From Thermofilum sp. (GTDB taxonomy: Archaea; Thermoproteota; Thermoprotei; Thermofilales; Thermofilaceae): a stretch of DNA of 64,000 nucleotides. The notes under the pieces were generated by a model. The model was not told where the DNA came from, searched no databases, and was given only the letters and a program-made list of their open reading frames with translations. This document shows, in pieces, positions 34,066-42,455 of the stretch. A program made the translations under genes and the position numbers. Each line of letters opens with the position of its first letter. The stretch's first letter is position 1. The stretch covers positions 366,918 through 430,917 of the forward strand of contig JAVYKX010000001.1 in assembly GCA_038741495.1 (NCBI GenBank), given 5' to 3'.

Positions 34066-34161
34066 CCCTTCGGGCCTCCCTCGACGAGCCGTAAGCCGGC
34101 TTGCATAACCAATCCTGTGCTCTCTAACTAAAAACGGTTACTATTTTCCCGGGCGCCTCCG

Positions 34162-35928
34162 CTAGTTAGCGAGCATTGACCGGATAAAGCCCGCGTACGT
34201 TTTTCTCATGCTCTCGAGGAGCGCTGGATCCAGCCTCCCGTGAGGCGTGGGAGTCTCGAAGATCCGCTGGGGGAAGCTGACGTGGTCCGGGTCGAAGCCT
34301 AGCTCCACTTTGAGCCTGTACTTCTCGCGGTATATCTTCCGCCCGATCTCCGCGAGGTCGGAGGGGCTGAGGTCGTACCCCGCGATCTTGAGGGCTTCTG
34401 ACACGACTTCGGGCTTGTAGACCTCGCGGGCGAACAGGCACACGACGAGGCTGGTCAGCACCTGCCTCCAGGCTTCCTCTTCGACCAGCTTCTGCACGAG
34501 CTCTTCGGGCTGAGGAGTCTTCCCTATTGTTTTCTGGTCGAGAGAGTAGCCAGCGCTGTCCAGGTGGCTGTGCCTTAAACCGAACGCGTAGTTCAGGTAC
34601 GCTGCAGGGCCGGTGTGGTAGCCGGCCATCTCGTTCCCCCCGAAGGCTAGGGCGAACTCCCCCCCACCGTACTTCTCCGACGCGTGCGCCACCCCTCTCG
34701 CCAGCGCTTTGTAGAGCTCTGTCGGCTGCTCGACGATATTCTTCACGGCCTCGATGTAGGCGCTGTAGTCACCCCAGCGCAGCTCGACTCCCGCCAGGTC
34801 CTCCCTCGAGATCAACCCCTTCTCGTAAGCCTCCGTCGCCCACGCCAGCACTACGCCTGTGCTCATCGCGTCGAGGCCGTAAGCCTCGACCACGTCCAGC
34901 AAGCGCAGCATACCCTCAGGTTCTCTAGCCCCGAGCATCGCTCCAAGCGCGTAGATAGGCTCGTAGTCGTAGCCGATGAACGAGGTCTTGAAGAAGAACG
35001 GTTCCTCCTCGTAAGGCTCCCTGAGGGCGGCGAGGTGGATGCATGCAACGGGGCAGTGAGCGCAGGAGACTCTCCTGCCCAGGTAGTTCTCGGCAAGGTA
35101 CTCTCCCGATATCTTATCTGCCGTGTCGAGCCTGCACTGCTTCAGGTTTAGTGAGGGGAGAGCTCCAAGCTCGTTCAGGTGCCTCACGTTCACCGGGGTT
35201 CCGATCTCGTGGTATTTCCGCATTAGCGGGCTCTCCGTTATCACCTTGAAGAGCTTGTCGTAAAGCTCCCGGTAAGCTCTCCGGTCAGCCACAGGGAGCG
35301 AGCTCTTGCCTGAGATGACGAGAGCTTTCAGCTTCTTGCTGCCGAATACTGCCCCGAGCCCCAGGCGGCCGAAGTGCCTGTAAGTCTCCGTTACGACGCA
35401 CGCGTAGCTTACCAGCTTCTCGCCGGCTTTACCTATCCTCATTATTGCTCTCAAACCGCTCCCTGGCTCTGCCTCCCTGAGTATCCTGCCCACGGTATGG
35501 CTGCTAGTCATCCCCCACAGCGCGCGGGCATCGCGGAAGTAGACCCTCCTCCCGTGGACGGAGACCCAAACGGGGATGTCGCTCGCCCCCTTAATCACGA
35601 TGGCCCCGTATCCCGCTAGCCTGATGGCGATCGCGCTCCTACCGCCGGCGTGGCTCTCCCCCAAGTTGCCCGTGTGAGGGCTCCTGAACATCGCGACGGT
35701 CTTCGAAGCTGTCGGGAATAAGCCGTTGAGCGGCCCCACAGCGAAAACGATAACGTTGTCGGGGCTCAGCGGGTCGGCGCCGCGCGGGAGCTCCTCCTCG
35801 AGGAGCTTAGTGGCTACGCCTGTGCCACCGATATACTCCTCGAAGATGTCCCTCCGCTCCTCAACCCAGTACTTCTTGCTGGAGAGATCGATGTAGAGGA
35901 CGTTTCTAAGCGGGTCGCTGAGCAGCAT
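34162..35928 (-). CDS. Aldehyde:ferredoxin oxidoreductase (tungstopterin enzyme)
   Basis: 588 residues from ATG 35928. The frame is open 20 codons upstream but would run into the ferredoxin gene, and GGGGGTGAGGGGG sits directly before 35928. The N-terminal domain has VLYIDLSSKKYWVEE and IGGTGVATKLL, both typical of AOR, then FRSPHTGNLGESHAGGRSA for pterin binding. The [4Fe-4S] ligands appear as CAHCPVAC and a later Cys in VVCLFAREVY. AORs oxidise aldehydes to acids and reduce ferredoxin. Length is near the family norm of about 600. The upstream polyferredoxin gene is the likely electron acceptor. Confidence 0.92.
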   Translation of the reverse strand: MLLSDPLRNVLYIDLSSKKYWVEERRDIFEEYIGGTGVATKLLEEELPRGADPLSPDNVIVFAVGPLNGLFPTASKTVAMFRSPHTGNLGESHAGGRSAIAIRLAGYGAIVIKGASDIPVWVSVHGRRVYFRDARALWGMTSSHTVGRILREAEPGSGLRAIMRIGKAGEKLVSYACVVTETYRHFGRLGLGAVFGSKKLKALVISGKSSLPVADRRAYRELYDKLFKVITESPLMRKYHEIGTPVNVRHLNELGALPSLNLKQCRLDTADKISGEYLAENYLGRRVSCAHCPVACIHLAALREPYEEEPFFFKTSFIGYDYEPIYALGAMLGAREPEGMLRLLDVVEAYGLDAMSTGVVLAWATEAYEKGLISREDLAGVELRWGDYSAYIEAVKNIVEQPTELYKALARGVAHASEKYGGGEFALAFGGNEMAGYHTGPAAYLNYAFGLRHSHLDSAGYSLDQKTIGKTPQPEELVQKLVEEEAWRQVLTSLVVCLFAREVYKPEVVSEALKIAGYDLSPSDLAEIGRKIYREKYRLKVELGFDPDHVSFPQRIFETPTPHGRLDPALLESMRKTYAGFIRSMLAN

Positions 35929-35933
35929 CCCCC

Positions 35934-36329
35934 TCACCCCCTTAAGGCCAGTACCCCGTATGGGCAGTAGCCGATGCAGAAGCCGCAATGGACGCAGATT
36001 ATCGGTTTGTTCATCTCATCGTCCCACATCACGGCTCCTATGGGGCAGGCGCCGCGGCAGTTACCGCAGCCTATGCACTTCGAGGGGTTTAGGATTACTC
36101 CCCCGCCAGCTCTCCTCACGAGCGCTCCCGTGGGGCAGGCCGCCGCGCAAGAAGGATCTTCGCAAGCCCTGCAGACGATAACCCTGTACCCGCGCTCCAC
36201 GCCCCCGATGCTGGAGACGTGGATGGCCGACCTCGATAACCCTCCTTCGCTGAACCTGCGGGAGCAGGCGAACATGCAGGACATGCAGCCCACACACTTC
36301 TCAACATCTGTTACGTTGAGCCTAGGCAT
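35934..36329 (-). CDS. Polyferredoxin-type electron carrier partner of AOR
   Basis: 131 residues with four Cys clusters in order: CVGCMSCMFAC (with a later Cys), CRACEDPSCAAACP, CIGCGNCRGACP and CVHCGFCIGYCP. The arrangement is that of HycB/DmsB-type iron-sulfur subunits carrying up to four [4Fe-4S] centres. It ends five bases before the AOR start, so the two form an operon and this subunit should take electrons from AOR. Divergent from the CBS gene. Confidence 0.9.
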   Translation of the reverse strand: MPRLNVTDVEKCVGCMSCMFACSRRFSEGGLSRSAIHVSSIGGVERGYRVIVCRACEDPSCAAACPTGALVRRAGGGVILNPSKCIGCGNCRGACPIGAVMWDDEMNKPIICVHCGFCIGYCPYGVLALRG

Positions 36330-36396
36330 GCCGGCCAGAAAACCGCGAGGGTAGAATATCTACCTTTCATTATCATATTTGTTCTGAACCGCTGAG

Positions 36397-36405
36397 CTTT
36401 AATAC
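36397..36405 (+). promoter_or_regulatory. TATA box for the CBS-domain gene
   Basis: CTTTAATAC is centred about 28 bases before ATG 36430. Confidence 0.5.
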
Positions 36406-36429
36406 TACACTTTTGCAATTATTGCTTGC

Positions 36430-37545
36430 ATGCAGAGTGACCTGCTTCTCAGAGTAGAGCCTGCTAGGGTAAACACGACCCTCGATGTCATCGCCGAGAG
36501 AATGTGGGAGGCCCAGTCCCCGGTAATTCCTGTAGTGGATGAGGAGCAGCGCCTCCTCGGCGTGGTATCCATATTCTCGATACTCAGGACGAGGCTGCAG
36601 CCCACCACGAAAGCGAAGTCCGTCGTCGAGAAAGTTCCCGCCGTGGAGGACCCCTCCGATACCCTCGCGGTGGCCAGGCTTTTCGTCAAGACAGGATTCC
36701 CCGGACTGCCCGTAGTGCAGGGCGGGAAAGTCGCCGGCGTCATCTCCGCCAGGAGCGTTATCCGAGCCCTCTCGCTGAGAGCGGGCGTCCCGAGCCGGCA
36801 CCTAGCCTACCCGCTACAGCCTTTAAGCCCCGAGGACACTGTGGAGAAAGCGAGGAAGCTTCTCGCCGATGTCGGGCTTCGGCTCGTGCCTGTTGCAAGT
36901 CGGGGGAGGCTTGAGGGGGTGGTTCGCGTCTACGACCTTGCGAGGTTCCTTTACGGGACGCCGCTCCGCAGGGGTAAGCTTGGTGAGGTTGGAGGCGATG
37001 CTGAGTACTTTCTTGACCAGCCGGTGAAGAAGGTCATGGTGGAGCCAGGCCGTGTGGTTAGGCTTGACTTGGCGCCGTCCCCGGAGGACATAGCTGAGGG
37101 TGCCGTGGTTGTGAACGAAAGGGAGGAGGTTGTGGGCGTGATATCTCCCTACCTTCTCCTCCGCAGGCTCTTCCCGGCCGTGGAGGAGGCGGGGCTCCCG
37201 GTGCGGGTCGAGGGTATAGACGAGAAAGTGGATCTGATCGCGCAGAGGCTGATATACAGGAGGTGCGTGGAGGTCGCTAGGGATGTTTCTCGCCGGGCTC
37301 GCCTGCTCGAGCTGTCGCTTGTTCTCAAGCCGCGTGATAAGGGCGGTGAGCGTAGAAGGTACGAGGTCTTCGCCACCGTGAAGCTGGACGTGGATATCTT
37401 CTCAGCGAAGGCGGAGGCGTGGGACCCGGTTCAGGCAGTGTACGATGCTCTCGACTCTGTTTACAAGAGCTTTTCGAAAGCGAAGGAGAGGCGTAGGGAC
37501 AGGAAGATAGACTTCGCGCGGTTGAGGAAAACGCTGGGCTTTTAA
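36430..37545 (+). CDS. Four-CBS-domain protein with RaiA/HPF-like C-terminus
   Basis: 371 residues. Four CBS motifs can be traced: SPVIPVVDEEQRLLGVVS, FPGLPVVQGGKVAGVIS, LRLVPVASRGRLEGVVRV, and a fourth around AEGAVVVNEREEVVGVIS. The last 100 residues have LELSLVLKPRD, RRYEVFATVKLDVD and AWDPVQAVYDALDSVYKSF, similar to the small ribosome-hibernation factor fold (HPF/RaiA), as in known archaeal CBS-HPF fusions. CBS domains bind adenosine nucleotides, so energy-dependent control of ribosomes is a reasonable guess. It ends before a strong hairpin and T-run. Confidence 0.75.
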   Translation: MQSDLLLRVEPARVNTTLDVIAERMWEAQSPVIPVVDEEQRLLGVVSIFSILRTRLQPTTKAKSVVEKVPAVEDPSDTLAVARLFVKTGFPGLPVVQGGKVAGVISARSVIRALSLRAGVPSRHLAYPLQPLSPEDTVEKARKLLADVGLRLVPVASRGRLEGVVRVYDLARFLYGTPLRRGKLGEVGGDAEYFLDQPVKKVMVEPGRVVRLDLAPSPEDIAEGAVVVNEREEVVGVISPYLLLRRLFPAVEEAGLPVRVEGIDEKVDLIAQRLIYRRCVEVARDVSRRARLLELSLVLKPRDKGGERRRYEVFATVKLDVDIFSAKAEAWDPVQAVYDALDSVYKSFSKAKERRRDRKIDFARLRKTLGF

Positions 37546-37603
37546 GCCCTCCGGGGCTTCCCCTCACCGGATGATGAAGTCTCGGGGTGTTTCCGCACCG
37601 GTG

Positions 37604-37645
37604 GGGAGTCAGCGACCCCGTCGCTGACTTCCAGCTAGATTTTTT
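37604..37645 (+). terminator. Hairpin plus T-run after the CBS gene
   Basis: GGGAGTCAGCGAC (37604-37616) pairs with GTCGCTGACTTCC (37620-37632): 13 pairs with one G-U and a three-base loop. Seven bases later comes a run of six T (37640-37645). This would work as an intrinsic-type terminator, and the T-run also serves as the AT-rich promoter of the next gene. Confidence 0.55.
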
Positions 37646-37669
37646 ACGCTCGTTCTGATCTTTTCTCCT

Positions 37670-38320
37670 GTGGCGCTCGTTTTCCGCAACAGGGAGGAGG
37701 CCGGCCGCTTGCTCGGGGAAGCCTTGAAGCGTGAAGGTATTTCTGGGAGCGAGGTCAGGGTGCTTGGTATCCCGCGCGGCGGCGTGATCACCGCTAAGGC
37801 TGCGAGCGAGGTTGTGGGCGGCCAGCTCGACGTGATCGTCTCCAGGAAGCTGAGAGCTCCTTTCAACCCAGAGCTCGGCCTGGGTGCTGTCAGCGAGCTG
37901 GAGGCTGTATACATCAACTGGGATATCGTGAGGGAGCTAGGCGTAGGCAGAGATTACCTCGATAGAGAGGTGGAGTACCAGCGCGAGGTGGTAAAGCGCT
38001 ATGTGGAGAAGTTCCGGCTGGGCTCCCCCTTGAGCCTGAGAGGGACTACGGCGGTAGTCGTGGACGACGGGATAGCTACTGGTGCGACGGTGATCGCGGC
38101 TTCGATAGCTTGCCGCAACGCGGGCGCTGAGAGAGTTGTGGTTGCAGCCCCCGTAGTGTCGGAGGACGTTGCGCCGATCGTTTCCCGCTACTGTGACAGG
38201 CTTGTCTACGTCATCAAGCCGGCCGTACTCTACGCTGTCGGCATGTACTACGAGGACTTCAGCGAGGTCAGCGACGAGGAGGTGCTGCGCCTGCTCGGGA
38301 GGAGCCGGCAGGCCGGCTAG
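37670..38320 (+). CDS. Phosphoribosyltransferase family protein
   Basis: 216 residues, GTG start about 26 bases after the T-rich ATTTTTTAC element. The PRPP-binding loop is VVVDDGIATGATVIAA (about 122-137), the family signature. The N-terminus has FRNREEAGRLL and RVLGIPRGGVITA, and the end contains VYVIKPAVLYAVGMYYEDF, as in the predicted archaeal and bacterial phosphoribosyltransferases that resemble erythromycin-esterase-linked or ComF types. Real base specificity is unknown. Convergent with the Sua5 gene, overlapping by four bases. Confidence 0.85.
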   Translation: MALVFRNREEAGRLLGEALKREGISGSEVRVLGIPRGGVITAKAASEVVGGQLDVIVSRKLRAPFNPELGLGAVSELEAVYINWDIVRELGVGRDYLDREVEYQREVVKRYVEKFRLGSPLSLRGTTAVVVDDGIATGATVIAASIACRNAGAERVVVAAPVVSEDVAPIVSRYCDRLVYVIKPAVLYAVGMYYEDFSEVSDEEVLRLLGRSRQAG

Positions 38321-39402
38321 ATCCTCACGATCCTAAATCCGGAAGCTTTGCGAAGCCTGTTCATGATCGCTAGCCCGAGCCCCCGCTCCTCCAACCCTTC
38401 CGCTACTATGAACTCGCAGCCCGTCGCGTCCGCTTCTCTGAGAACTTTGAAGAGCCTGCGGGCTATGGAGAACACTTCCCCTCTAGACCCTAGGCACAGC
38501 GTTATGGCCTGCAGCCCGGAGTAAGCTGGCTTTGTCTCCTCAGTGCAGAGAATGCAGACGCGCAACCCCTCAGCCATCTTCTCTCGAGCTAGCTCGGATA
38601 CCGCGGCCACGACTCTCGAAAGGTCTCCGTAGTCACTGCTCTCAACTACTACCATCGGCGCCCGAGGAGCGTAGTGCCGGTACTTCGTGCCCGGCGCCAG
38701 CGCGGCCTCTGCCTCCCCAAGCCCCCTGGCGAAGCCCGGGATAGCCACCCTCCTGCCGAGAGCAGCCTCCACAGCGTCGACAGGCAGGGCTCCCGGCCTC
38801 AGCAGCGTTGGAGGATCCGTGGTCATGTCGATTATCGTTGACTCGAGGCCGTGCACCGTCTCGCCAGCGTCGATGATGACCTCGACGAGCCCATAGAGAT
38901 CCTCGATCACGTGCTGTGCCTCCGTCGGCGAGGGCCTGCCGGAGATGTTCGCGCTTGGAGCAGCAATAGGCTCGCCCACCTCCTTGACGAGAGCGAGCGC
39001 GACCGGGTGCGCCGGCATTCGCACGGCAACCTTCTCCAGCCCGCCCGTCACCTCCTTGATCACGCGCGGCGACTTCGAGAGCACTAGCGTGAGGGGGCCC
39101 GGCCAGAACTTTTCGGCGAGCTTGAGGGCGTCCTCCGGCACGCGGTTTGCCAGCTCGAAAAGCTGGTCTACCTCGCAGATGTGCAGGATCAGCGGGTTGT
39201 CGGGCGGCCTCCTCTTCACTTCGAAGACCCTCAGCACTGCACGCGGGTCGCTGGCCAGCGCTCCTAGGCCGTACACAGTCTCGGTGGGGAAGGCTACGAG
39301 TCCCCCTCCGCGTAGCACCTGCGCTGATGCCCTGATGACCTCGGGGTCAGGGTGCTCGGGGTCGACCTTGTACACGACTGTGCGCATAGCCCGAGTTCTC
39401 AT
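38317..39402 (-). CDS. sua5: Threonylcarbamoyl-AMP synthase (Sua5 type)
   Basis: About 361 residues from ATG 39402 (ATG 39387 is an alternative; the frame is open 24 codons further). The YrdC domain occupies about 1-200, with VLRGGGLVAFPTETVYGLGA, KRRPPDNPLILH and SANISGRPSPT. The C-terminal Sua5 domain (about 220-360) includes PGTKYRHYAPRAP. This enzyme makes threonylcarbamoyl-AMP from threonine, bicarbonate and ATP for t6A in tRNA. Two domains distinguish Sua5 from the short TsaC/YrdC. A TTTAAAG box sits 15-30 bases upstream. Confidence 0.92.
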   Translation of the reverse strand: MRTRAMRTVVYKVDPEHPDPEVIRASAQVLRGGGLVAFPTETVYGLGALASDPRAVLRVFEVKRRPPDNPLILHICEVDQLFELANRVPEDALKLAEKFWPGPLTLVLSKSPRVIKEVTGGLEKVAVRMPAHPVALALVKEVGEPIAAPSANISGRPSPTEAQHVIEDLYGLVEVIIDAGETVHGLESTIIDMTTDPPTLLRPGALPVDAVEAALGRRVAIPGFARGLGEAEAALAPGTKYRHYAPRAPMVVVESSDYGDLSRVVAAVSELAREKMAEGLRVCILCTEETKPAYSGLQAITLCLGSRGEVFSIARRLFKVLREADATGCEFIVAEGLEERGLGLAIMNRLRKASGFRIVRI

Positions 39403-39514
39403 AGGTGAGAGACCTTTAAAGATGGGCTTCGCCCAGCTTCCCTCATCGCCCCCGTCTGACTCGCAACCCTCCAATAGGGGAGTTTAACGATTGTCGAATG
39501 CCCCGCGGCGAATG

Positions 39515-39522
39515 TTTTATAC
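39515..39522 (+). promoter_or_regulatory. TATA box for the dolichol-kinase-like gene
   Basis: TTTTATAC is centred about 23-26 bases before GTG 39541. Confidence 0.55.
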
Positions 39523-39540
39523 CATGTAGGTCACGGAGGC

Positions 39541-40230
39541 GTGATGATAACCACTAGTGAGCTGCTCTGGACGGGAGCGCTGTTCGTCTGGGTGATGTTC
39601 GTAGTCCTAGTAGTATCCAAAGCGGTGTACAACTTCTTCGAGAAGAAGCACGGCCACAAAGTCGCGATCTACTACGCCCGGAAGGCTATCCACATCCTGG
39701 CTGCCGGAGTCGTCACACTGCTTATCGCGCTCCTACCCATATTCTCCACGCCGGTGCTGCCATTCATCATGGGGCTAGTTCTTGCCCTGCTGACGTACCT
39801 ACCGCACCGCACAGGTAAGCTCATGTACTGGTTCCAGGATCCCGAGAACATCTACGAAGTCGACTTCTGCATCATGTGGTCTATTTTCATCGCGCTAGGC
39901 TGGTTCGCGGGTGTGCAGTTCGGGTACAACAGCCCCTTCTTGTTCAGCGTGCCAGCGCTGCTCTTCATGGCCGTCGGCGACGGGGTCACGGGCATCGTTA
40001 GGAACGCGCTCTTCAAGAGAAGGGTAAAGCACTGGAGCGGTAACGTAGCCATGTTCATAGTTTGCACCGCCATAGCCCTGGCCCTCGGCTTCGGGCTCCC
40101 CGGAGTCCTCGCCGCGCTGGCGGCGAGCCTCGTTGAGCGTGTCGAGTACTTGGGCGGAATCAGGCTAGACGACAACATTACGGTGCCGATCGTCTCCTTC
40201 GGAGCACTCTACCTGCTCCACCTCCTCTGA
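39541..40230 (+). CDS. Dolichol kinase/CDP-archaeol synthase-like membrane protein
   Basis: 229 residues with about seven hydrophobic segments. Motifs fit the CTP-dependent kinase/cytidylyltransferase group: ARKAIHILAAG in the first third, LFMAVGDGVTGIVRNALF, KHWSGNVAMF and a late ERVEYLGGIRLDDNITVPI with an Asp-Asp-Asn. In the SEC59/dolichol kinase family these carry the catalytic Asp residues. It could phosphorylate dolichol (a carrier for N-glycans) or geranylgeraniol. Start GTG-ATG just after a TATA box. Confidence 0.75.
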   Translation: MMITTSELLWTGALFVWVMFVVLVVSKAVYNFFEKKHGHKVAIYYARKAIHILAAGVVTLLIALLPIFSTPVLPFIMGLVLALLTYLPHRTGKLMYWFQDPENIYEVDFCIMWSIFIALGWFAGVQFGYNSPFLFSVPALLFMAVGDGVTGIVRNALFKRRVKHWSGNVAMFIVCTAIALALGFGLPGVLAALAASLVERVEYLGGIRLDDNITVPIVSFGALYLLHLL

Positions 40231-40557
40231 GGCTCAACTGCCCAGGCGCCGCGAGTTTTTCTAGGCTACTGCAGCGTCTGGAGTGATTTTTCGCACGCAG
40301 GGAAGCCTCCCGAAGTCACCGAGAGTGCTTTTAATCTATTTACGAAATGGTCGCTTGCGTGCTTCATAGAAGAGCTTAAGCTAGGCTCAAGAGGCAGGAG
40401 GTTTTACGCGTCGCGGGTAGGAGCAGTGGCCTGGCTAAGCACGAGCCAGTCGAGGCTGGAAAAGAAGTTTAGACTTCTAGCTGAGATGAAGATCGGGCCG
40501 AAACCGGACGACTTTGACGAGTATCAGGTCCTCGAGAATCCCGGAGCTCGCTGTTAA
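40231..40557 (+). pseudogene. Orphan reading frame without a start codon
   Basis: From the stop codon of the preceding gene to TAA 40555-40557, 108 codons are open, with coding-like composition (ending KKFRLLAEMKIG and DDFDEYQVLEN), but no usable ATG, GTG or TTG in the first two thirds. An AT-rich TTTTAATCTATTTAC near 40330 resembles a promoter inside it. A second short frame (40597-40688, RQLIGAAAYLEGFAIS) follows. It reads like the remains of a gene. Family unknown. Confidence 0.4.
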
Positions 40558-40800
40558 GGCCTGAGAGTACGCGGCGCCTCAGAGAGCAGGGCTCGGTGTA
40601 TCTTCGCCAGCTGATAGGGGCGGCAGCTTACCTGGAGGGCTTCGCGATATCTGAAGGGAGCGCTAAGATAGGAGCTGCCACGGCATGAGGATGAGGGTAC
40701 TCGCCGTGATAACTGTGTGAAAGTTCTCTCAGGTTGTGAACTAGGGTCTGCTATCCTGTGTAGTGCTCGCCCGCCTGAGTGCGGGGTTAAGGTGGGAAAG

Positions 40801-40808
40801 TTTAAAAT
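40801..40808 (+). promoter_or_regulatory. TATA box for vapBC
   Basis: TTTAAAAT is centred about 26 bases before GTG 40831. Confidence 0.55.
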
Positions 40809-40830
40809 TGTGGGTCACACAATTCTCCAT

Positions 40831-41112
40831 GTGGAGACGATCAGGGTGGATAGTAGGGGTAGGATCGTGCTGCCCCGGAGCGTGAGGACTGCCCTCGGAG
40901 TAAAGCCGGGAGATGTAGTGGTGATCCATTTGGAGGGCGATCGTGCTGTCCTAAGGAAGGCATGCGACCCGGAGGAGGTGCTTGAGAAGCTCTTGGGGGA
41001 CTTGACCTTCAGTAGGGAGCTCCGCAGGGCGGCTGAGAGGATGGCTCTAGAGGTGGTCGAGAGTGAGCCTCGTGGAGACAGGGTTCCTACTCGCGCTCAA
41101 CCCCCGGGATAG
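40831..41112 (+). CDS. vapB: VapB-type AbrB/SpoVT antitoxin
   Basis: 93 residues from GTG 40831, the start set by the TATA box; the frame is open 38 codons upstream but that segment contains the promoter. The swapped-hairpin AbrB motif is METIRVDSRGRIVLPRSVRTALGVKPGDVVVIH at the very start, followed by a helical toxin-binding tail. In a type II module the antitoxin blocks the PIN RNase and represses its own promoter. The end overlaps the vapC start by 50 bases. Confidence 0.85.
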   Translation: METIRVDSRGRIVLPRSVRTALGVKPGDVVVIHLEGDRAVLRKACDPEEVLEKLLGDLTFSRELRRAAERMALEVVESEPRGDRVPTRAQPPG

Positions 41113-41464
41113 GAACCACGATTGGGCGCTCAATCTGCTGAGGGAGGCGAGGAGCGGGAGGTTGAAGCTGTACTTGTCGCCCGCCGCCCCCATCGAGCTC
41201 TCGCTCATCCTAAAGTCGAGGGGCCTAGCTGAGAAAGAGGCCGCGCTGGTTCTGGAGGCTATGAGCTTGGCCGTCAGTAGGTACACGAAACCCGTCTACC
41301 CGCCTCCCACCCTCGAGGTAGCGTCTCTCGCGGCAAGCCTCAGGGAGCGGCACCCCGAGCTGACGTTCTTCGACTCGTTGCATGCCGCTGTTGCTATCTC
41401 CAACAAGCTCGAGTATCGCGACCTGGACGAGACGGTTCGGAGAGTCGTCGAGAAGGAATCCTGA
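41063..41464 (+). CDS. vapC: VapC-type PIN-domain toxin
   Basis: 133 residues, GTG start inside vapB. PIN-domain acidic residues are in LVETGFLLAL (Glu in place of the usual first Asp), IELSLIL (Glu) and FFDSLHAAVA (Asp). Family members cleave RNA with a Mg2+ or Mn2+ centre. The Asp to Glu change at the first position is conservative and occurs in archaeal VapC families with the VETGFLLAL start. It is the intact half of the only clearly functional TA module in the 40-44 kb cluster. Confidence 0.83.
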   Translation: MSLVETGFLLALNPRDRNHDWALNLLREARSGRLKLYLSPAAPIELSLILKSRGLAEKEAALVLEAMSLAVSRYTKPVYPPPTLEVASLAASLRERHPELTFFDSLHAAVAISNKLEYRDLDETVRRVVEKES

Positions 41465-41509
41465 TGGGGACGCGAGCCAGCGCTGGGGACGCGCTCTCGC
41501 CAGAGCTCT

Positions 41510-41942
41510 TCACGGGTCGACTGAGATCTGGGCTGCTGTTTGCAGCAGCTTCGAGGCTAGGGTCAGCATGTCCCTGTACTTCCCTTTGCTTAGGATCGAG
41601 TGGACAAGCTCCTTGTTTATGCCTAAGTAGCCGTGGACTACAACGTTGCGGAAGCCGGCGATCTTGCGAAGCAATGCGGCTTCCTCCCTCGAGAGCGCCC
41701 CACATCCTTCGAGCATACCGGCGGCCTCGGAGTAGCTAGAGGGCGGTTTCTCGCCGAGGAGGGAGAGAAGCCGGTAACCCATGTCCAGTATCGCTTGAGC
41801 AGCCGTCTGCAGCATGTGGAGCACGGCGTTCATTAAAACGTAAGTCCTCGAGAATCTCGTCGGCCCCGCGCTCAGCTACGAGCTTATCCAACCACTCGAC
41901 GTTCCTCTTCACCAGGTCGGAGAGCTCGGCAATCCCACCCAC
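41510..41942 (-). pseudogene. hepT: HepT-type HEPN toxin gene with a frameshift
   Basis: The N-terminal third (from GTG 41942: GGIAELSDLVKRNVEWLDKL, ending EILEDLR) and the rest (from NAVLHMLQTA to the end at 41510) are in different frames. Removing one T from the four-T run on the minus strand (complement of 41835-41838) restores one 143-residue protein. The second part has the HEPN catalytic motif RNVVVHGYLG (Arg-x4-His-x-Tyr). It starts within the upstream mntA gene, the usual HepT/MntA order. The frameshift could be a real inactivation, a programmed event or an assembly error. Confidence 0.75.
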
Positions 41943-42387
41943 TTCCAGTGCACCTGGTGTAGGCTTCCGCGTACTTCCTTAAGTAATCGAGTTTGCGCAG
42001 CTGCACCAGGTGGTCGGTGTAGAGGGAGGCGATACGCGCTAAATCCTCGGCATAGGCCTCAGCGTCACCCCAGACGAGAAAGCCGTGCGCTAACGCCTCG
42101 TAGAGGAAGGAAAGGTTCTCGCACTTCTCCACGTCTAGCAGCGCGAGGTCCACGCGGTCGATGGGGAGTCCGAGGCAATCGGCTACTTCAACTGCGAGCT
42201 CGGGCAGGACTTCGAAGAGCTTGCCAGCTTGACGGGGCTTCGGCCTTAAGCCTACATCGATGTCGCTGTCAACTCGAGGGGTACCTCGAGCCAATGAGCC
42301 GAAGATCACGGCGTAGAGCACCAGATCTCTGTAGCCAGCCAACACCTCAGATAGGCGCGCTACCACCGCGTTTAGGTCTAAGCGCAT
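41884..42387 (-). CDS. mntA: MntA-type minimal nucleotidyltransferase antitoxin
   Basis: 167 residues. The nucleotidyltransferase signature GSLARGTPRVDSDIDVG (Gly30-Ser31, Asp42, Asp44) is intact. MntA proteins neutralise the HEPN RNase HepT by adding AMP to its catalytic-site Tyr. The C-terminal helix region (DYLRKYAEAY) is typical, but the last 30 residues are basic and odd, and run over the start of hepT. The operon order, antitoxin then toxin, is canonical. With a frameshifted toxin, the antitoxin may be a remnant under relaxed selection. Confidence 0.83.
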   Translation of the reverse strand: MRLDLNAVVARLSEVLAGYRDLVLYAVIFGSLARGTPRVDSDIDVGLRPKPRQAGKLFEVLPELAVEVADCLGLPIDRVDLALLDVEKCENLSFLYEALAHGFLVWGDAEAYAEDLARIASLYTDHLVQLRKLDYLRKYAEAYTRCTGSGWDCRALRPGEEERRVVG

Positions 42388-42455
42388 CCCTGAGCGAAAA
42401 TCGGTTAAGGTTACAAAACTTAAAAATTAAAAGAAAAATGCTTGGAATGGTTGGA

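Noticed and set aside
37570-37627. Possible C/D-box sRNA (ATGATGA at 37570, CTGA at 37624)
   Set aside because: D' and C' boxes are missing and the CTGA lies inside a perfect hairpin with a T-run, which a terminator explains better.
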